Shown: positions 45,719-58,707, counted from the first letter of the stretch. The stretch: DNA of 64,000 bases from Phoronis australis (GCA_002633005.1 NMRA01000736.1:102246-166245), one strand, 5' to 3'. Notes: generated from the sequence alone by a model not told the origin. Translations and numbers: made by a program.

Positions 45719-46564
45719 GTTTGTTTTGTCATGTTGATTTCAAATCTCTCGGAAATAAGACACAAAACACGTTCAAATCCTAGTTCAAGGGTACGAAAAA
45801 CGTCAGTTTCATATTCAATGACGGAAAAAGTTCTTTCTATAGTCGGGTTACGAAAAAATATTCACTAAAAGAATTTCTTTAATAGCACCAAATTGTCCAA
45901 TTTATAGCTTTTTAAGACTAAATTTGGCGTGTACTTTTTCGGAAAAGGTGTCATCTTTGGGACAGTGAAATTTACCAGACCTTTTCGAAATCGCCGGGGC
46001 ACGAAACACTTATAACTCAGCATACATTGGACGTCCCACATGCTTCTTTGCCACAAAAGTGACAATCCACCCTAGATTTCCTTATTTTGTGCAGGCACAA
46101 CACGTCACCGGGCATACTGTATGGGTACCCAGTGCGTCCTGAGTGTGGGACTGACGTCGCACCCCTAACCCCCTGCTAAAGTCTCCCCCAGCTTCCCACA
46201 GGCATAAGAAGCAACCCACTGGATCGCACCATCACCTGCCTGAAACATACATGTACAGTGCATGGCAACAAATAGGCAGGCCTGTCCATTTTCTTAAAAG
46301 AGATGGGCAGACTTGAAAACTGTTCTTTCATGAAGAACATGTTGATGGATAACAGGGCCCTTGTGCGTTTAAGCTCAGTTATTTTGTGCAACGGACCCAG
46401 CCATGAGACCTGTGCACGTCTGATGAACCGTAAAAGACATCAGACTACATGTACCTGCACTCGTTTTACCTTTGATTTTGCCATGTTAATAATCATGATC
46501 TCTAACGGTATCTTTAAGCTACACATGGACAGATGAAATAACAAATATTTCGACAAGCACTTAC

Positions 46565-47628
46565 AGGAAGGCGTTCCAGTACAACTTCTCCGTGATGTAG
46601 TCTTTACAGTTAGAATTTTCAAATGCGAGGTAAAACTTGTAGTCCCTCGTCAGCATTTTGAAGCAGGTTTCTTCTTTTGTGTGTTTAGTGCATGATAGGT
46701 TTCCGCAGTGTCCATATATATCCACAGAAATGTGTTGCTGTAACTGTTTCGCGAATTCCAGTCTGTTGTTTTTCGCTGCACAATTTGATACGAACCATGC
46801 AACCTTCTTCGTTTTATGTTGAGCATAATTCCTTTCTTGAGGTTTACTTGTGATCGTGTTGTGGTAAAGAACGAATTTTTCGTAAGGCGCAACAATAGTT
46901 GAGTCTCGTCTATAAGTTGCAGTCCAGTTATAGTCATGTGGTCGGGAACGCATAAAAGAATGATGCGGAGACTCCAATTGGAATAAAATTTTAATTTGAT
47001 CACGATTTCGGACTGAACGCGATGCAACACCGCGATCTAGGACAACGTCTGCTGTCCTCCGCTGAGTAATATCCCCAGTCAGAGAACACTTACTAACTGA
47101 GCATTTGTCCCTGATAAAATATTCCTGTCCTGTCGGCTTATCTTGAAGAAAATGAGAAGGAACAAGGATTGTTTTTACTTTTGCCTTGGACAAATAGTCA
47201 CTAGGAGGCTTATATCGCAGTTGGGCCATTATTCTGTCATCCCAGGGATATTTGTCGTCGTACCATATACGACCAGGATCGTTGCCTGCTAAGTCTTCGA
47301 CTACGTCTCTTGCGCGTGCATCGTCCGTTGCGTGGTGAATACTTCTCCCAGACGCATCATTGGAGACTCGGGCACCATGTGTTCCAGTTTGCTTCGGGGT
47401 AGCAACATGCTGCGCTATCTTTGTTGTGAGCAAGACCTCGTTTGGGAGATGCCTTTTGTCTGAATTGAAATTCGGCTGTTCTACATCGCGGGCGTTATAA
47501 TCATCAAATTGTACCTCGAGTGTGTCTGGATGTACACTTGTGAGGCCCCTGAATACAAAAACAAAGTATGTTGCTACCAAGAATACGAGGCATCTTTTGG
47601 AAAAGCGAAGGCATCGGCGAAGGGGCAT
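46565..47628 (-). CDS. Alpha-1,3-fucosyltransferase (GT10), coding exon 1 (N-terminal)
   Basis: With exon 2 this encodes a 467-residue type II Golgi enzyme that transfers fucose from GDP-fucose in alpha-1,3 linkage to glycans. The start chosen is the ATG at 47628: MPLRRCLRFSKR followed by the signal anchor CLVFLVATYFVFVF (residues 13-26) gives the expected topology. A frame extending upstream has no ATG and runs into a splice acceptor (CCCGTTTCAG, ending 47651). After a stem come GT10 motifs: LFQLESPHHS, YNWTATYRRDSTIVAPYE (about residue 233-249), KKVAWFVSNCAAKNNRLEFA, IYGHCG and the signature FYLAFENSNCKDYITEKLYW (about residue 332). The exon ends at 46565 before donor GTAAGT. There are no frame breaks and the enzyme looks functional. 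Acceptor specificity cannot be inferred. Confidence 0.92.
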
Positions 47629-47660
47629 ATCGTAGAACACATTAGGAAACCTGAAACGGG
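47629..47660 (-). other. 5'UTR exon start and splice acceptor, fucosyltransferase
   Basis: Read on the minus strand, TATTGTCCCGTTTCAG ends at 47651 and is followed by 22 untranslated bases before the ATG. This indicates at least one upstream non-coding exon, not located. Confidence 0.6.
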
Positions 47661-48769
47661 ACAATAAGCAAAGTGGTGATACTTGTAATCATGTTTTCCG
47701 ACCTTTGAAGGCACAGGTATGCCCTTCATTCGCCAATCTGGTAGCATCTTTTGAGAATTCAAATTTTAACCACAGCAGTATTAATTACCAGTAAGTAGTA
47801 ACTGGCGCTTTAACCGTCACAGTTTGGCGTTGCAATACAATGTATATGCGAACACACAAGCTAGACTAACAATTCAAATAACCGTTCGCGACAGACAAAC
47901 TGAACAGAAACAATTCACTGTTGATGTTTTGATCACATGGAACGTTTAGGCGTGAATATAATAATGGTGTTTGGACGTGTCAATACGCACCTCTGAGTGA
48001 GCTAGTTGACTTTAAAGCTCTTCAAGCACGACTGTTGTCACTTAACTCGAGAATTACAGGTTGTCTCTTGGAGCGTGAACGGATATATTTATTATTTATT
48101 ATAGTGACGTGGATGCATTGCAGAATACAATGCAAAAACAAATGAAATTTTCACGCAACACATCCCCAGCCTGTTGGCTTTATAAGTCACCTGAATACCA
48201 ATTAACACCAGAACGCGTAAACATAATATACAGTAGGCAGCTCCTGTGTCCATGTAGTGTTCTAACCAAGAACCTCACACGAACTTCCAGTTAATTTAAG
48301 TCTAGAAGGGAACGTTCACTTTGAAACTCCGTTTTTAAACTATTATATCAGGTACAAACGAAAATAAAACGCAATTCGTCTTCAATTAAATTTTGGTTAC
48401 TTACTTTGCATAATCTTTCATTTAATGGAGTTCCCGAAAGCTTTACTAATTCCACCTCTTATGTCAAAATTCCTGACCACAACTGTGCTAACACAGGTCT
48501 CAATGTAGGGGAAAGAAATAAATAGTTTTCAGCACCGTCACTCCACACCATGTCCACTGTTTCAAAACATGCATTACAAAATATCAAAGAGCAATCACAT
48601 GTTTTGAAGAAAATGCATGGAACATTTGAATCTCTGAAAATATATCTTTGATAGATGAGCTCCAGTTATGTTTACATATATTATTAATAATCAACGTTTT
48701 TCAGTTCTATATTCATTCATCACAATCAAACGATTCCATAAATGGATCATGTTAGCGTGCTGTTATTTT
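47661..48769. other. 5' flank/intron of the fucosyltransferase gene
   Basis: No exon, promoter motif or repeat could be pinned down. Confidence 0.35.
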
Positions 48770-49058
48770 TTTCTTTTTTTTTACCGAGAAGGGCGTCTAC
48801 CGCTCTGTCTGCGGATTCAGCCAGCACCTGAGCCGTTGTCTTTATTTAAATTCTCATTGAAAGGTAACCCTAAATACTTATATCTAAATCCAAAATTAGA
48901 AACCTATTTACTCCTTAAGTGGCATTTTCTTCTGAAGTGTACAACTTTTGCCTTTTTTAAAGTTAATGCAGTCTTCACTTCCTGAAAAACTAAATCATCT
49001 TCATAAATTATGCAATACAAGTTATTGCCTTCAATACCTATACCATTTTCACATAGGC
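48770..49058 (-). mobile_element. LINE reverse transcriptase remnant, downstream part
   Basis: The minus strand encodes a degraded RT: IIYEDDLVF at 49011-48985 corresponds to the catalytic YxDD box (usually YADD in LINEs, here YEDD). After an internal deletion come KAKVVHFRRK, RYKYLGLPFNENLN and, one frame over, AESADRAVDALLGK. The order is that of jockey/CR1-type elements. It is interrupted at 49059 by the TTAA-flanked element; the upstream part resumes at 50984. Confidence 0.75.
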
Positions 49059-50983
49059 TTAAGGTAGGTGGATACACAAAAAAATAATTTTGACTGTTTT
49101 TTACATTTTTATGTCATCCTAATCTTTAATTCTTGATGCACAGTATACTGAAGAAAAATAAAATCATTCTGAAAATCCAAAGTTGTTTTTTTATTTGACC
49201 AAACCTCACTAAGTCGTATGACTTGAGTGCTCACCAGCTCAGTGATTGACAACTGGGGCGGAGCTTATATACAAGGACACTAGCTCTAATCTAACCCTGT
49301 CAACAAGCATTGCGTAACCGGGCAATCGAGAGTGCTGTACCAGCTGATATTGGCGTTGTAGCAAGACCAAGAATAAAATAATTCTATTTTGACCATGTCG
49401 ACGTTGGTAGTGAAATGGTGAACTAGCTCCTGTTCCGAGCCTGAGCCTGTTTGTGTATCTGCAAAGTACGCCAAGTCCTACCGAAGCCATCACTGCACTC
49501 AGCTTGAGGAGTCAGTGCAGAAATTGTGCATGTATAAGAGAAGTCGGTAATATAAGGTCAGGTGTCTTGCGAGAGGACGCTGAGTGTCGACGTGGGTGGT
49601 GTTGCACGATTCGGTGAGAGTGCATGCACGCGCTGTGAAGACAAGCCGCGCGCGCGACATATTAACAACTACATGCCGTCAGAGTAGAGTCTTCGCAGAT
49701 AAACCGTGCTTCTGAGCTGGGAACGCGCCGTGGAGAAACTAGGCTGTCAAACCAAGAGGATTTTTTAACTTGCCACTGGCCGTAACCCAAAGAAATGACC
49801 CAGTGTTCAAAATAACAAAAATTTTCTAGTGCATAGATTCAAACGTAACCCTGAATTAAAACTCATGATATTATACGATTCTAGAGGAAAGCAATATAAG
49901 AAACTTTAGTAACTTGAGAATCTCACCCAAGCGAACCTATTTGCGCAGAAAGTGATATTTTCTTACCCCAAAGTCCATTCGGTACAGGCACGTAAAAATG
50001 TTGAACCATTACTATGAAAGTAGTTCTTTATCCTCGTCGCCAATAGACAGTAACGCGGCGATTTGATATAACACATATATTGGTTGATGATAATATTGGA
50101 ATACTAACAAATAGGTCTGTGTCATATAGAGTGTCTTTTACTATACTGAGTGGAGAGTTCAGATGAATCGTATAAACAATCAACACATGGTTTTAATGTG
50201 TGGTCGGCACACCAGTACAGCAGACAATAGATCAACGCTAAGCTCCACCCACGTGACAGCCATACTTGTTTTGGTCGTCTGTCGTGCTTCACAATTTCGA
50301 AAAAATGATTAAAATTACGCTGTAAACAAACAGGTATGTCACATTTTCTAAACATGAAGTAAGTATCAGCATTATTTCTAGTACTTCAACAAAAATTGGA
50401 ACATAATGACCACGCATTCTGAACGAAATTTGATCTCAAATCGATGGACCGCTTAACTTCAAAGCCGTTTTTCTCGGCTCGTGATTTCAGGATAGTGACA
50501 AGATTCTCGGGCCTATTTTTCCACAACACGTGAGTCAATTTTTACGAAAGTTGCAAATTTGAAATCCTCTAGGACTGAAATAAAATCGCGTGCCAGGGTT
50601 TTTTGATAAATGGACCAGATTTTTAGTTATTAGACGGAAAGTGACCAAATGACAAAAAGTGGCGTGCTTGCCCCAACTCGCACACAAAAAATGCCACAAA
50701 ATCAAGATCATAATGATTTTGTACATATATTTGGTATGGATAAGTAGAATATTGCGTAAGGAAACAGTTGATGATGATCCCTGTGCATTTTGAAAAAAAA
50801 ATCGAGGTAAAATTGGATTTTTTGAAAATTAAAAAATACGATTTTTTAAAAAACGAACTACAAAAGAAACGTTTTTTTTTAATTTTTGTCACTTTCAGAG
50901 TCAGGTCTAACTAGTTAAAACCCCCTTTTTACTCATTTTAGTTAGGAACCTGGAGATTTGATCAGTGTATACACCTACCTTAA
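49059..50983. mobile_element. 1.9-kb non-autonomous DNA transposon with TTAA target duplication, inserted in a LINE
   Basis: The terminal repeats GGTAGGTGGATACAC (49063-49077) and, in reverse, GGTAGGTGTATACAC (50979-50965) match at 14 of 15 positions and are each bordered by TTAA (49059-49062 and 50980-50983). The interior has no transposase-like frame. A TTAA duplication is used by piggyBac and Kolobok elements; the GGTAGGTG terminus is not one I can assign. Removing the element and one TTAA restores a continuous LINE reading frame, so its limits are firm. Confidence 0.8.
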
Positions 50984-51085
50984 ATCAATAACTACGGGTA
51001 TGTCACTTATAATTATAGAAAACAAGGTTGGTGACAGAGGAACATCCTGCTGGACACTTTGATTAACATCAAACCAATAAGCGTA
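50984..51085 (-). mobile_element. LINE reverse transcriptase remnant, upstream part
   Basis: The minus-strand frame reads WFDVNQSVQQDVPLSPTLFS then IIISDIPVVID, the conserved RT segment (usually QGCxLSPTLFxIxINDL) that precedes the YxDD box. It continues in frame into SLCENGIGIEGNN on the far side of the inserted element. Truncated at about 51085. Confidence 0.75.
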
Positions 51086-51616
51086 CTATCGGGGCTGCGT
51101 TCCGCATACGTAAGAATTTAGCCACGACAGGTAGAGTGATCTCGCACTTGTAATGCATTGCGTTATCTTTCGAAGTTTTGCGTAATCTCGCGTTTTCACG
51201 AGATTGTTGCGTGTACGAAAAGCACGCCACGGCTGCCTACCGTGGATCGCAATAAACTTAGCTCGTCTTTGTCTTATGAAAACAAAACAGTTTAACACTA
51301 CATGTACTTCACCCACCTATCGCTCAGTCCGCTCCCGAGCCTTTCACTCGCGGGAGTTTGCGGGATCTTGCTGTTCTCGGAAGAGAGGTGGTCTACGGAA
51401 CGCTTTCTCGCCACGCAACGCACTTCCCAGAACTCCCCATTTTTCGTGGAGACCACGACAAGCGCGACTATAACTTTCAGAAAACGAGTAATTTTGCTAA
51501 GATTATGTAGGAACTTATCGACTTGTCGGTGTCTTTAAACAAATACCTACAACGTTATGCATTGTAACCCAGTAAAAGAACATACTTTCTGAAAGTAAAA
51601 ATCCTTTAGAATTACA
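51086..51616. other. Non-coding stretch
   Basis: Relatively G/C-rich (CTCGCGGGAGTTTGCGGGAT region) but with no recognisable gene. Two opposed frames of about 76-89 codons are not protein-like. Confidence 0.35.
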
Positions 51617-51793
51617 TTTTTGACTTCGTACCTATCTGGCATTAGTTGCTTCAGGTGACCATGTCTTTTGGAAAATTTTAGCAAAAAAAGGAAAAATACA
51701 TCCGTAACAGTTTTATGCAAGTTTTAAGCTTTTTCATAAAAACAACAAAATTGCTCTTTTTGAAAGCTCCTCGTGCAAAAGATGGTTTGGAAG
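51617..51793 (+). repeat. Dispersed repeat family X, copy 3
   Basis: TTTGACTTCGTACCTATCTG, CAGGTGACCATGTCTTTTGG, ATTTTAGCAAAAAAAGG, CAGTTTTATGCAAGTTTT and a TTGCTCTTTTTGA block follow the order of copies 1 and 2. Confidence 0.5.
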
Positions 51794-52774
51794 AAAAGTT
51801 TATAAAGCAAAGTTTTTGAAAGTTTCCTCTATGAACCCCCCATCAGACATTTCTTGGATATGATATTCCGAAATTTGCCATTGTTTCATTTTTCAAAGGT
51901 AATATATTCGATTGTTTATTGATGACGTGTCAGCCACTATTACGACGCGATTTGAACCCACACATATTGTTTGAAAAAAATGTGTAGGTCTTGGATTTTT
52001 TCCGACTCAGGAAATCACGGAGGCACTTAAGCATTAGAATTTTTTTATAGATTTATGGGTTTGGATTCATTTTATAAAACTATGGGTTTGGATTAATCCG
52101 TTTGATGCGACAGCGGTTGCACTCATGGTATGCACCCGGGGAGTTCAGAAGGATTAAAATTGATCAGGTCCATAAGAAGGTGCTTAGTAATTAATGAACG
52201 CTACTTCTATTTCGGCATTATTATCGTTTTTAATTCTGGCATTTTGATTTTATTTAACTTGGTCTAAAACGTCAACATGACGTCACACTAAACACGTGAA
52301 TGACGTCACAGTTTTTCGTGCAGTGTTGTAAAGAGCAGTGTAAGCTACATGTAGTGGCAATGTTGAACTTTGCTTTGCCTAATTATGATCCATGAGTAGT
52401 TGATGCGTTGTGTTTTATGTCTAGAGACATCTACTGTACTCCCCGGCATATACACTGTATTATTGTGTGCCGTGTAATAGTCAGTAAAAGAATTGAATTT
52501 TTCAAGAAATATTCCATTTTTAGAATCTTTGGTTTATGTCGGCGACGTAATCAGTTCACGTAACACTCGACTAACTTCTTCAAACTACTCTCGCACGCTT
52601 TTGGTCTAGGCTCCGGTAATTATCCCGTGTGTTTAACCAATAGAAAGTTATCAGCTGAATTCGGAATGCTGGGCATGTTTCACAGTAACTATAAAGGAAA
52701 ACGGTGTAAATGAGTCAAATCAATCCCCGGTCGGGAATTTTAAACGAATCTTGGCTTCGTTCCCGTAGACCCCA
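51794..52774. other. Non-coding stretch
   Basis: A small direct repeat (ATGGGTTTGGATT at about 52057 and 52082) is present; nothing else. Confidence 0.35.
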
Positions 52775-53320
52775 GCCATTATCTTCCATGACGGGGTTTT
52801 CCCGTTCAGTGAATTTACCAGACGTAGAGGGTTGTGAGGGCGTGATAACATCTAGCTTCTCTGTTAACTGCCAAGCACAGTCTTTTGTCTGGTACGACAA
52901 CAGGCACGCCAATTATCTACTAGGCTTGTTACAGACCACATGTAAGCACAGTCAAACGAAGCGAATTGGTACGTTCGGAAAGAATAGATTTTGGTAACTT
53001 CGGTTGTAGTTGGGCGATTTTGGCGATTCAAAAACTAAACATGGCCAGCCTTTGACGAGGATTTCAGAAATGCTATTGGTATATGTTCAAATATGTTATA
53101 AGTTAACTTTTATTTTTAACAGCACAGCTCTTGATCAGGCTATATACGATCTTATTGGAGATTAGAGCAAGTATCGAACGAACGGGAGCTGGCCATCCAC
53201 GCGTAAATGCCAGAAAAGAGTTAATCAGTCGTGTAAGATATTGGCTGCAGGGGTCATCTTCACAACTTTTTGGGCTATAGAATCGATTTGGGAGCAACGG
53301 GAAAACGCCGTAATGCCAAT
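52775..53320 (+). repeat. Dispersed duplicated segment, copy 2 (partner at 15.5-16.1 kb)
   Basis: Collinear with 15541-16065 and in the same orientation. A plus-strand frame from 52710 stays open for 95 codons and contains VITSSFSVNCQAQSFVWYDN, comparable with AITSGSFVNCPTQSFVPYDN in copy 1. On the minus strand both copies encode a hydrophobic peptide (LTRLINSFLAFTRGWPAPVR here). The source gene or element is unknown. Confidence 0.7.
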
Positions 53321-54629
53321 CTTGTCTCGAAAGAACCCCGCTTATAGAATAGAAGCAATGAAAGATAGCCAGATGAATTCATGAATTCAGTCCGGATCAC
53401 ACAACTTTCCAACTCCTTTGACAACACTCTTAACCAACATGTAACAAAGAATTTTTATTTTAGTAATCATTAAATTAATACTGGAACTAAAGTCAATAAT
53501 TTGTTACAAATTTGATTTCTGTATACATTTGAGACTTTATACAAAAGTTATTTGGTGTTTCCAACTGCGTACATACGTTCTGGTCATTGCATTTTTCCTA
53601 TGAATATGAGAGGTGTTCATACCGCGCAGCATTGTTGTCATGACTTGTTGTTTTATTTGTTTCGTTTACTTATTACGTTGTTTATTTCTTGATAGGTGGC
53701 AGTATATCTTTCGCCGACGTGATTTGGTCTCTTTCAGTTAGCCGGTATTATAGCCAAGTTGTTACATATGGCGTTTGCATAGCTTGACCGGCTGGCTATT
53801 GTTACGTGTGTGCCTTTGTATTGTTACGCAGTTTTGGTGACCGGTGTTTCATTCGTTGACAAGATCTGTAGAGAGAATCGTGTATTTTCTCGGATGCTGG
53901 ACTTGTCTGTTAGATTGAGCACAGACTCTCAGCGACACTGTTACAACTGCTTATAACTGCATCGCTTGTGAACGTTTGTTCGAATCGCGCTAACCAATCA
54001 CGTGTAATGCAAGCGGCATCATTCTATTCACTTACACGTATTTATCCCTGTAGTCGGACGCGGCAAAATGTGGTGTCCGAAAAGTGGGGTGGGAGATGGA
54101 ACAATTAATTGACATACACGAACATCATACATAGGCGAGCAAAATGAAAGAGCAAAACCGTGAAGCGTGAGGAAATATTGAGTTCAGTAACTAGGACCGG
54201 TAGCGGATGAGGGTGGGGTGGGGGCTCAGGCCACAGATCGCGTGTTCTCGTTTTTTCATATATTTCTTTTAATCCATCGATAGATTTTTCGAACAGAAGG
54301 CCCACAANTTTGATCCCAAAAGTAAAGCTAAATTTGACAGAGAGAAATGACAGTCAGAACACGCCAATGAATTGACCAGTTACAGGGAAATTGTCGATCC
54401 TACAGCTGAAAATTGCATCTTGGGATTATTACAGGATGAGAGACGTGTAGACTTGTTGAGGTATTTACATGTAATAGCTTTGACCAGTGCTATAAGACAA
54501 CAAAATCCTTTGTGATTTTGAAACTGTACTGTATTATTAATTCTCGCCGTTGTCTCTGTATCAGACAGTCGATAAAACCAGGGACAGTTACTTTAAGCGT
54601 ATTACAATTGTCACGGTGCTTAAAATGTA
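53321..54629. other. Non-coding stretch
   Basis: No exon recognised. Contains the ambiguous base at 54308. Confidence 0.35.
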
Positions 54630-54708
54630 GTGATCGAGTGATCTCCCATGTAGTAACTTCGCCAAAACAGTGATCGAGTGGTCTTCCAAGTAATAACTTC
54701 GCCAACGA
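54630..54708 (+). repeat. Tandem duplication, period 40 bp
   Basis: GTGATCGAGTGATCTCCCAT, GTAGTAACTTCGCCA is followed at 54670 by GTGATCGAGTGGTCTTCCAA, GTAATAACTTCGCCA. Confidence 0.85.
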
Positions 54709-57700
54709 AGTGTTTAGCTACAACGGAGGTGCCACAGATTCAACTCCGCGCTTTGTCATGGGATTCTCAGATATTCCCTTTTCTCGCCTATAATGTCAAT
54801 TTCGAAGTTAATTTCACCCATAACACAAGTGAAGTTACTTCAGTAATACATTGTAGCATCCCCACAACCACTCAAACGCTAACCCATAGACCTATTTGAA
54901 TGATTTCGCAACAATGCCTTACATTTAGAAAATTGAATTATTTTTGTGGTAAGAGCAGTTTATGAAAACAGATTAAGATATGATAAAAGCCAAATCGTGT
55001 TTGTTTCAGACGAAAATCGATTTTACTTCAACACACTACCCACGAAAAATTGCTGAAGCATACATATAATATCTTATTGTCTACACACGATCACTGTGTT
55101 TGTGTACATAAAAACGCCTTTGTGAACGCTTTAGACTTTGCTTGATTCTTATTCTGTTGTATGAATGACTTCGTTCTGTGTGAACGAACTAACTTTCGAA
55201 CAATGATTCCGGGAATGTCCGCAACCGTTAGCTGCACGTCCACAGGCTTGCTTTAGTAGGACTTGTAGGTTGCCCAAACGGAGCACGGTATCATTCAGGT
55301 GCCAATCAAGGTTTCCTCCAGTTTACACTCGGTCGTCAGGTCAGTCGGCCGTTTTTAATCGTTATGCAGTTTCTGGACCTTTTCAATTAGGAAAAAATTC
55401 ACAACGTCCAATTTCTCATGCATTTTCTAAGCTAATCAAAACTTCCCCTTTAACAGTGCCAAGACAATTTGCCCGTTGACGAAGGCATTAGTGAAAAACT
55501 AGATATTGGAAACTGCCTAAAACAATTCAATATATGGCATTAGTTTGTTGTTTTGTTCTTGTCCTAGAAGAATGGTAAAACGAATGGGAAAAGGCTTTTT
55601 GAGGGTAGCGTATTTACAGACCTGTCGGTTAACGAAATTACGCCTGGCCAAATAAAGTTCATGTAAGTACTAGGTAAAAATGTACATTTTTAGTTTCAAA
55701 TTTTCCCTCGTATTTACTACTGCGAATCCTGGTATCAATGAACTTGGGAAGTACCTTCAAAATATCATTAACGCTTGAACCGTTTTAATAACAACAAAGT
55801 GCTCGATGTTGCAATTTTAACAACGACATTGTATTGTATACGCTGTTATGTTTACCATAATAAAAACATGTATCAGAGCTGGTAATACCCGGACAAACAG
55901 GAAAGGTTCAATACACAAACGTTTCGCATCCAGTTTCGAATAAAAAGGTTACAATGTTGCTCTTAATTGTGAGAGCGGTTGGCTTATAAAACTTCTATTG
56001 TTAAAGCACTCGCACAAATGCGATCGGGAAGAATTCAATGAACAGTGTCTATCGCACAGCTGTTTGAACAGCAGGCCAGAGTTTGACCGTTCTGCTTTGG
56101 CAATATGGGTGTTGCAGAAGTCGACTTCGACTAGTTCTGCTCGGTTAAAACGCCGTTGCGCGAGGTGGAGTGACGGTGGTGTGAATGTGCCGAGAGGCCT
56201 TGTAAGCAGAGCACTTCACTGATGACGTTTCCTTGTTGCAAATAATCTTAGAAAGTGTCTCAAAACACGTTTGTTTCAGTTTCAGGGATGCAGACTAAAG
56301 CAATAGAAACAATTCTCAATTACGAGAACTTGTCTATCCTGTGTAGAAAATATCGATTAATCTTCAAACAGTTGCACTGATAGAACCTGAGTCTAACAAT
56401 TATCGATGAACGTTCGATTACTCACAGTGCTTTGTTTCGCCTTATCCTGACCGCTGACAATTCTCACGGATCAACAAAGCTGTATTCAATTACCAGTTTG
56501 CCTCTTTGAACCGGAATTATTCGCGGACGAAAAGTGCGACGAATCTTAAGTGTTTGGATTCCAATTCGAATGTGATATATCTGGCCAACTTATTTGAGTA
56601 TACACGTGTTACCAGGGGACACTATGGTTTCCTAGTTGGCTCAGTGGTGCTGCTAAACTTGAAGTAGCCTGATCAGCCTATCGGTTAAAATACTGTACAG
56701 TGTACATTGTAACTCGAAGCCCTTAGCTATAGCGCGTCTGGAGGCCCAGGTAATGATCTGAGCTCACCGGTCTCCAATTTTCCTTCCTCTCAGTCAAATC
56801 CATTTCTCACCCGCACAGTGGCCCTAACTCCCCTCTTCACGATATTCTACCAACCCAGGGGTCTCAAATCTGTCAAAAATGACTTTCTCAATAATGAATT
56901 TGATTTGAAAATAACATAAACAACTGCCAACACATTTCCGTAATTTTGTTATTTGTTTTGACGGAGATACACGTATAAATTTAAATCTTGTTTTGGTATC
57001 TGTGTCAACAAGTTTTAACGGTTACTTATTATCGCTTTTTAGGAGCTTGTATTTCCGTTACCTTACTTTAAAGACATGTATATTAAAAAACAATGGGATG
57101 CTTGTAAATTATTAGGTCAAAAAAGTATATTTAATTTGGTTTTGCTGCTGTGAATTTTTTTGAGAAATGATGAAGGAGTATAGTACATGTATTTTAGTTA
57201 TATGATCAAGTACCGAAATTCAGTTGATATCAGCTTACATGTGTATAATTCTACAGTAGCTATGAGGGAAAGATTTGTTACCAAAGTAAAACATATTCCC
57301 GTCATTTTGCTGAGGTAGTGTCGAGGTGGGCGAGGGGGTTGACGCGATAGCCTGTACAGCTGCCTACCTGCGGGGGCGCTGATACTCTCTCACTCCTTAC
57401 ACTAAAGGAGATTGGACCCTCCTACTCTAGTGATTCTTTAAGGGTGGGCTAACGAACCTTATCTTAGCTGTTTTGGTCATCGTTTTGAGTACACGCATTT
57501 GAGGACAAAATGAATTGACATCAAAAATGACAACTTTAATGGTGCATACATTTTAATAATTTTATCTCGCAGAAATTATATTTTTAATGTAATTTCATGA
57601 TTGAATTTGTATCAAAAAGAATCCCAATATACTGACATGTTTTCATTAGCTACTCTACGAGTCGAACGGAGGACACGCTTTCGGGACATTACCGAGTGGG

Positions 57701-58591
57701 AAATGGACTAAACGTGTATTGGCGAGTACTTTAAGTTAGATTTATCTCTTGCTTCCCCTTATAAATCGATGAATATAACTGCTTGTCAACAGAAATAAGT
57801 GCCACTCGTGGAAATACAAATTTGCTAATAAACTTACCTGAACTAGCGAATCTAGTGTAGCATGTGAGCGCTATGCAGTGAGAGTAAAACGTTAAGTGAT
57901 AGATTATATTGATCACTGTTTTGTATATGTATCGAGTACGCACCATTGATTTTTGTTATTGAATTATGAATTATTCAGCACATGACACATATTTCTTCCA
58001 AACAATGGTCAAATGTGTAATAAAACAACTGCTAAGAGCTGCACCAATGTATTTCCCCTTCCTTGAAACATAGAGGAACTATTTATCAGTCGCTGCCTTC
58101 TGATACATGTACGGTTAACAATTTTTACATTATGGGAAAAATGGGTAAAACAATATGATCCGAAACTACAATCTCTACATACGTGTATGCCTTTATATTT
58201 CGATACTGTAACAGTTTTTACTCTTGTAACGCGTGATGTGACATTTTCCTTTTAGTCAGCCGGCCAATCGCACAGCTATGCTAGAAGCAGCTAACCAAAC
58301 TCAAGGTACTGACCGTCCTGTGAAACTTTAGAGGTTGCGAAGCTGAAATCAGCATAGTTGCCATAGTAAACAAGCTTCCTGCCAGCCAAAATCAGCGATA
58401 TCATGTTTGAAGAAAAAATCAGCTTAGAAGCATGCAACCATGCCCAGAATACATGGAGTGGCTATTTGTCGAAATTTAGAAGGTGTTCCTATGATAAATT
58501 GCATATTGTAACCAAAATTTTGACAGTTAAGATCAGAAATTTTAGGTTTGATGGCAGTCATGTTAGAAACAAGCACCAATATTCACCTAGT
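54709..58591. other. Long non-coding stretch
   Basis: About 3.9 kb with no supportable gene. Short random frames only. Confidence 0.4.
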
Positions 58592-58707
58592 CAGTGGCGG
58601 ATCTAAGGGGCAAGGATGCCATGGTCCCTCAGGCTAACACTCTGCCATATTCCATTTGGCTAATACTCTGCCCTGCCCCCCAACTCAAAATCCTGGATCA
58701 GCCCCTG
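58592..58707 (+). mobile_element. hAT-like MITE, about 116 bp, internally shortened
   Basis: CAGTGGCGGATCTAAGGGGC to AAATCCTGGATCAGCCCCTG. Shares CCATATTCCATTTGGC and GGCTAATACTCTGCCCTGCC with the 35- and 43-kb copies but lacks their middle. Confidence 0.7.

Larger units (their letters stand above)
44508..46564 (-). other. Intron of the fucosyltransferase gene (2057 bp)
   Basis: Donor CCT then GTAAGTG (GT at 46564-46563) and acceptor TTCCTTACAG (ending 44508) bound it. The phase fits: 2 bases plus 1 base complete a Leu codon. It contains a (GA)n tract at about 44638-44655 and a 363-bp inverted-repeat MITE at 45356-45718. Open frames inside it, such as 44703-45059 on the plus strand, are not genes. 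Confidence 0.85.

Noticed and set aside
47629-47664. Fucosyltransferase start 12 codons upstream (SRFRFPNVFYD)
   Set aside because: The first codon is TTG, not ATG, and a splice acceptor (TTTCAG) falls inside the extension.
49059-50983. Naming the TTAA-flanked element piggyBac
   Set aside because: The target site fits, but the termini lack the usual CCC start and there is no transposase, so the superfamily is left open.
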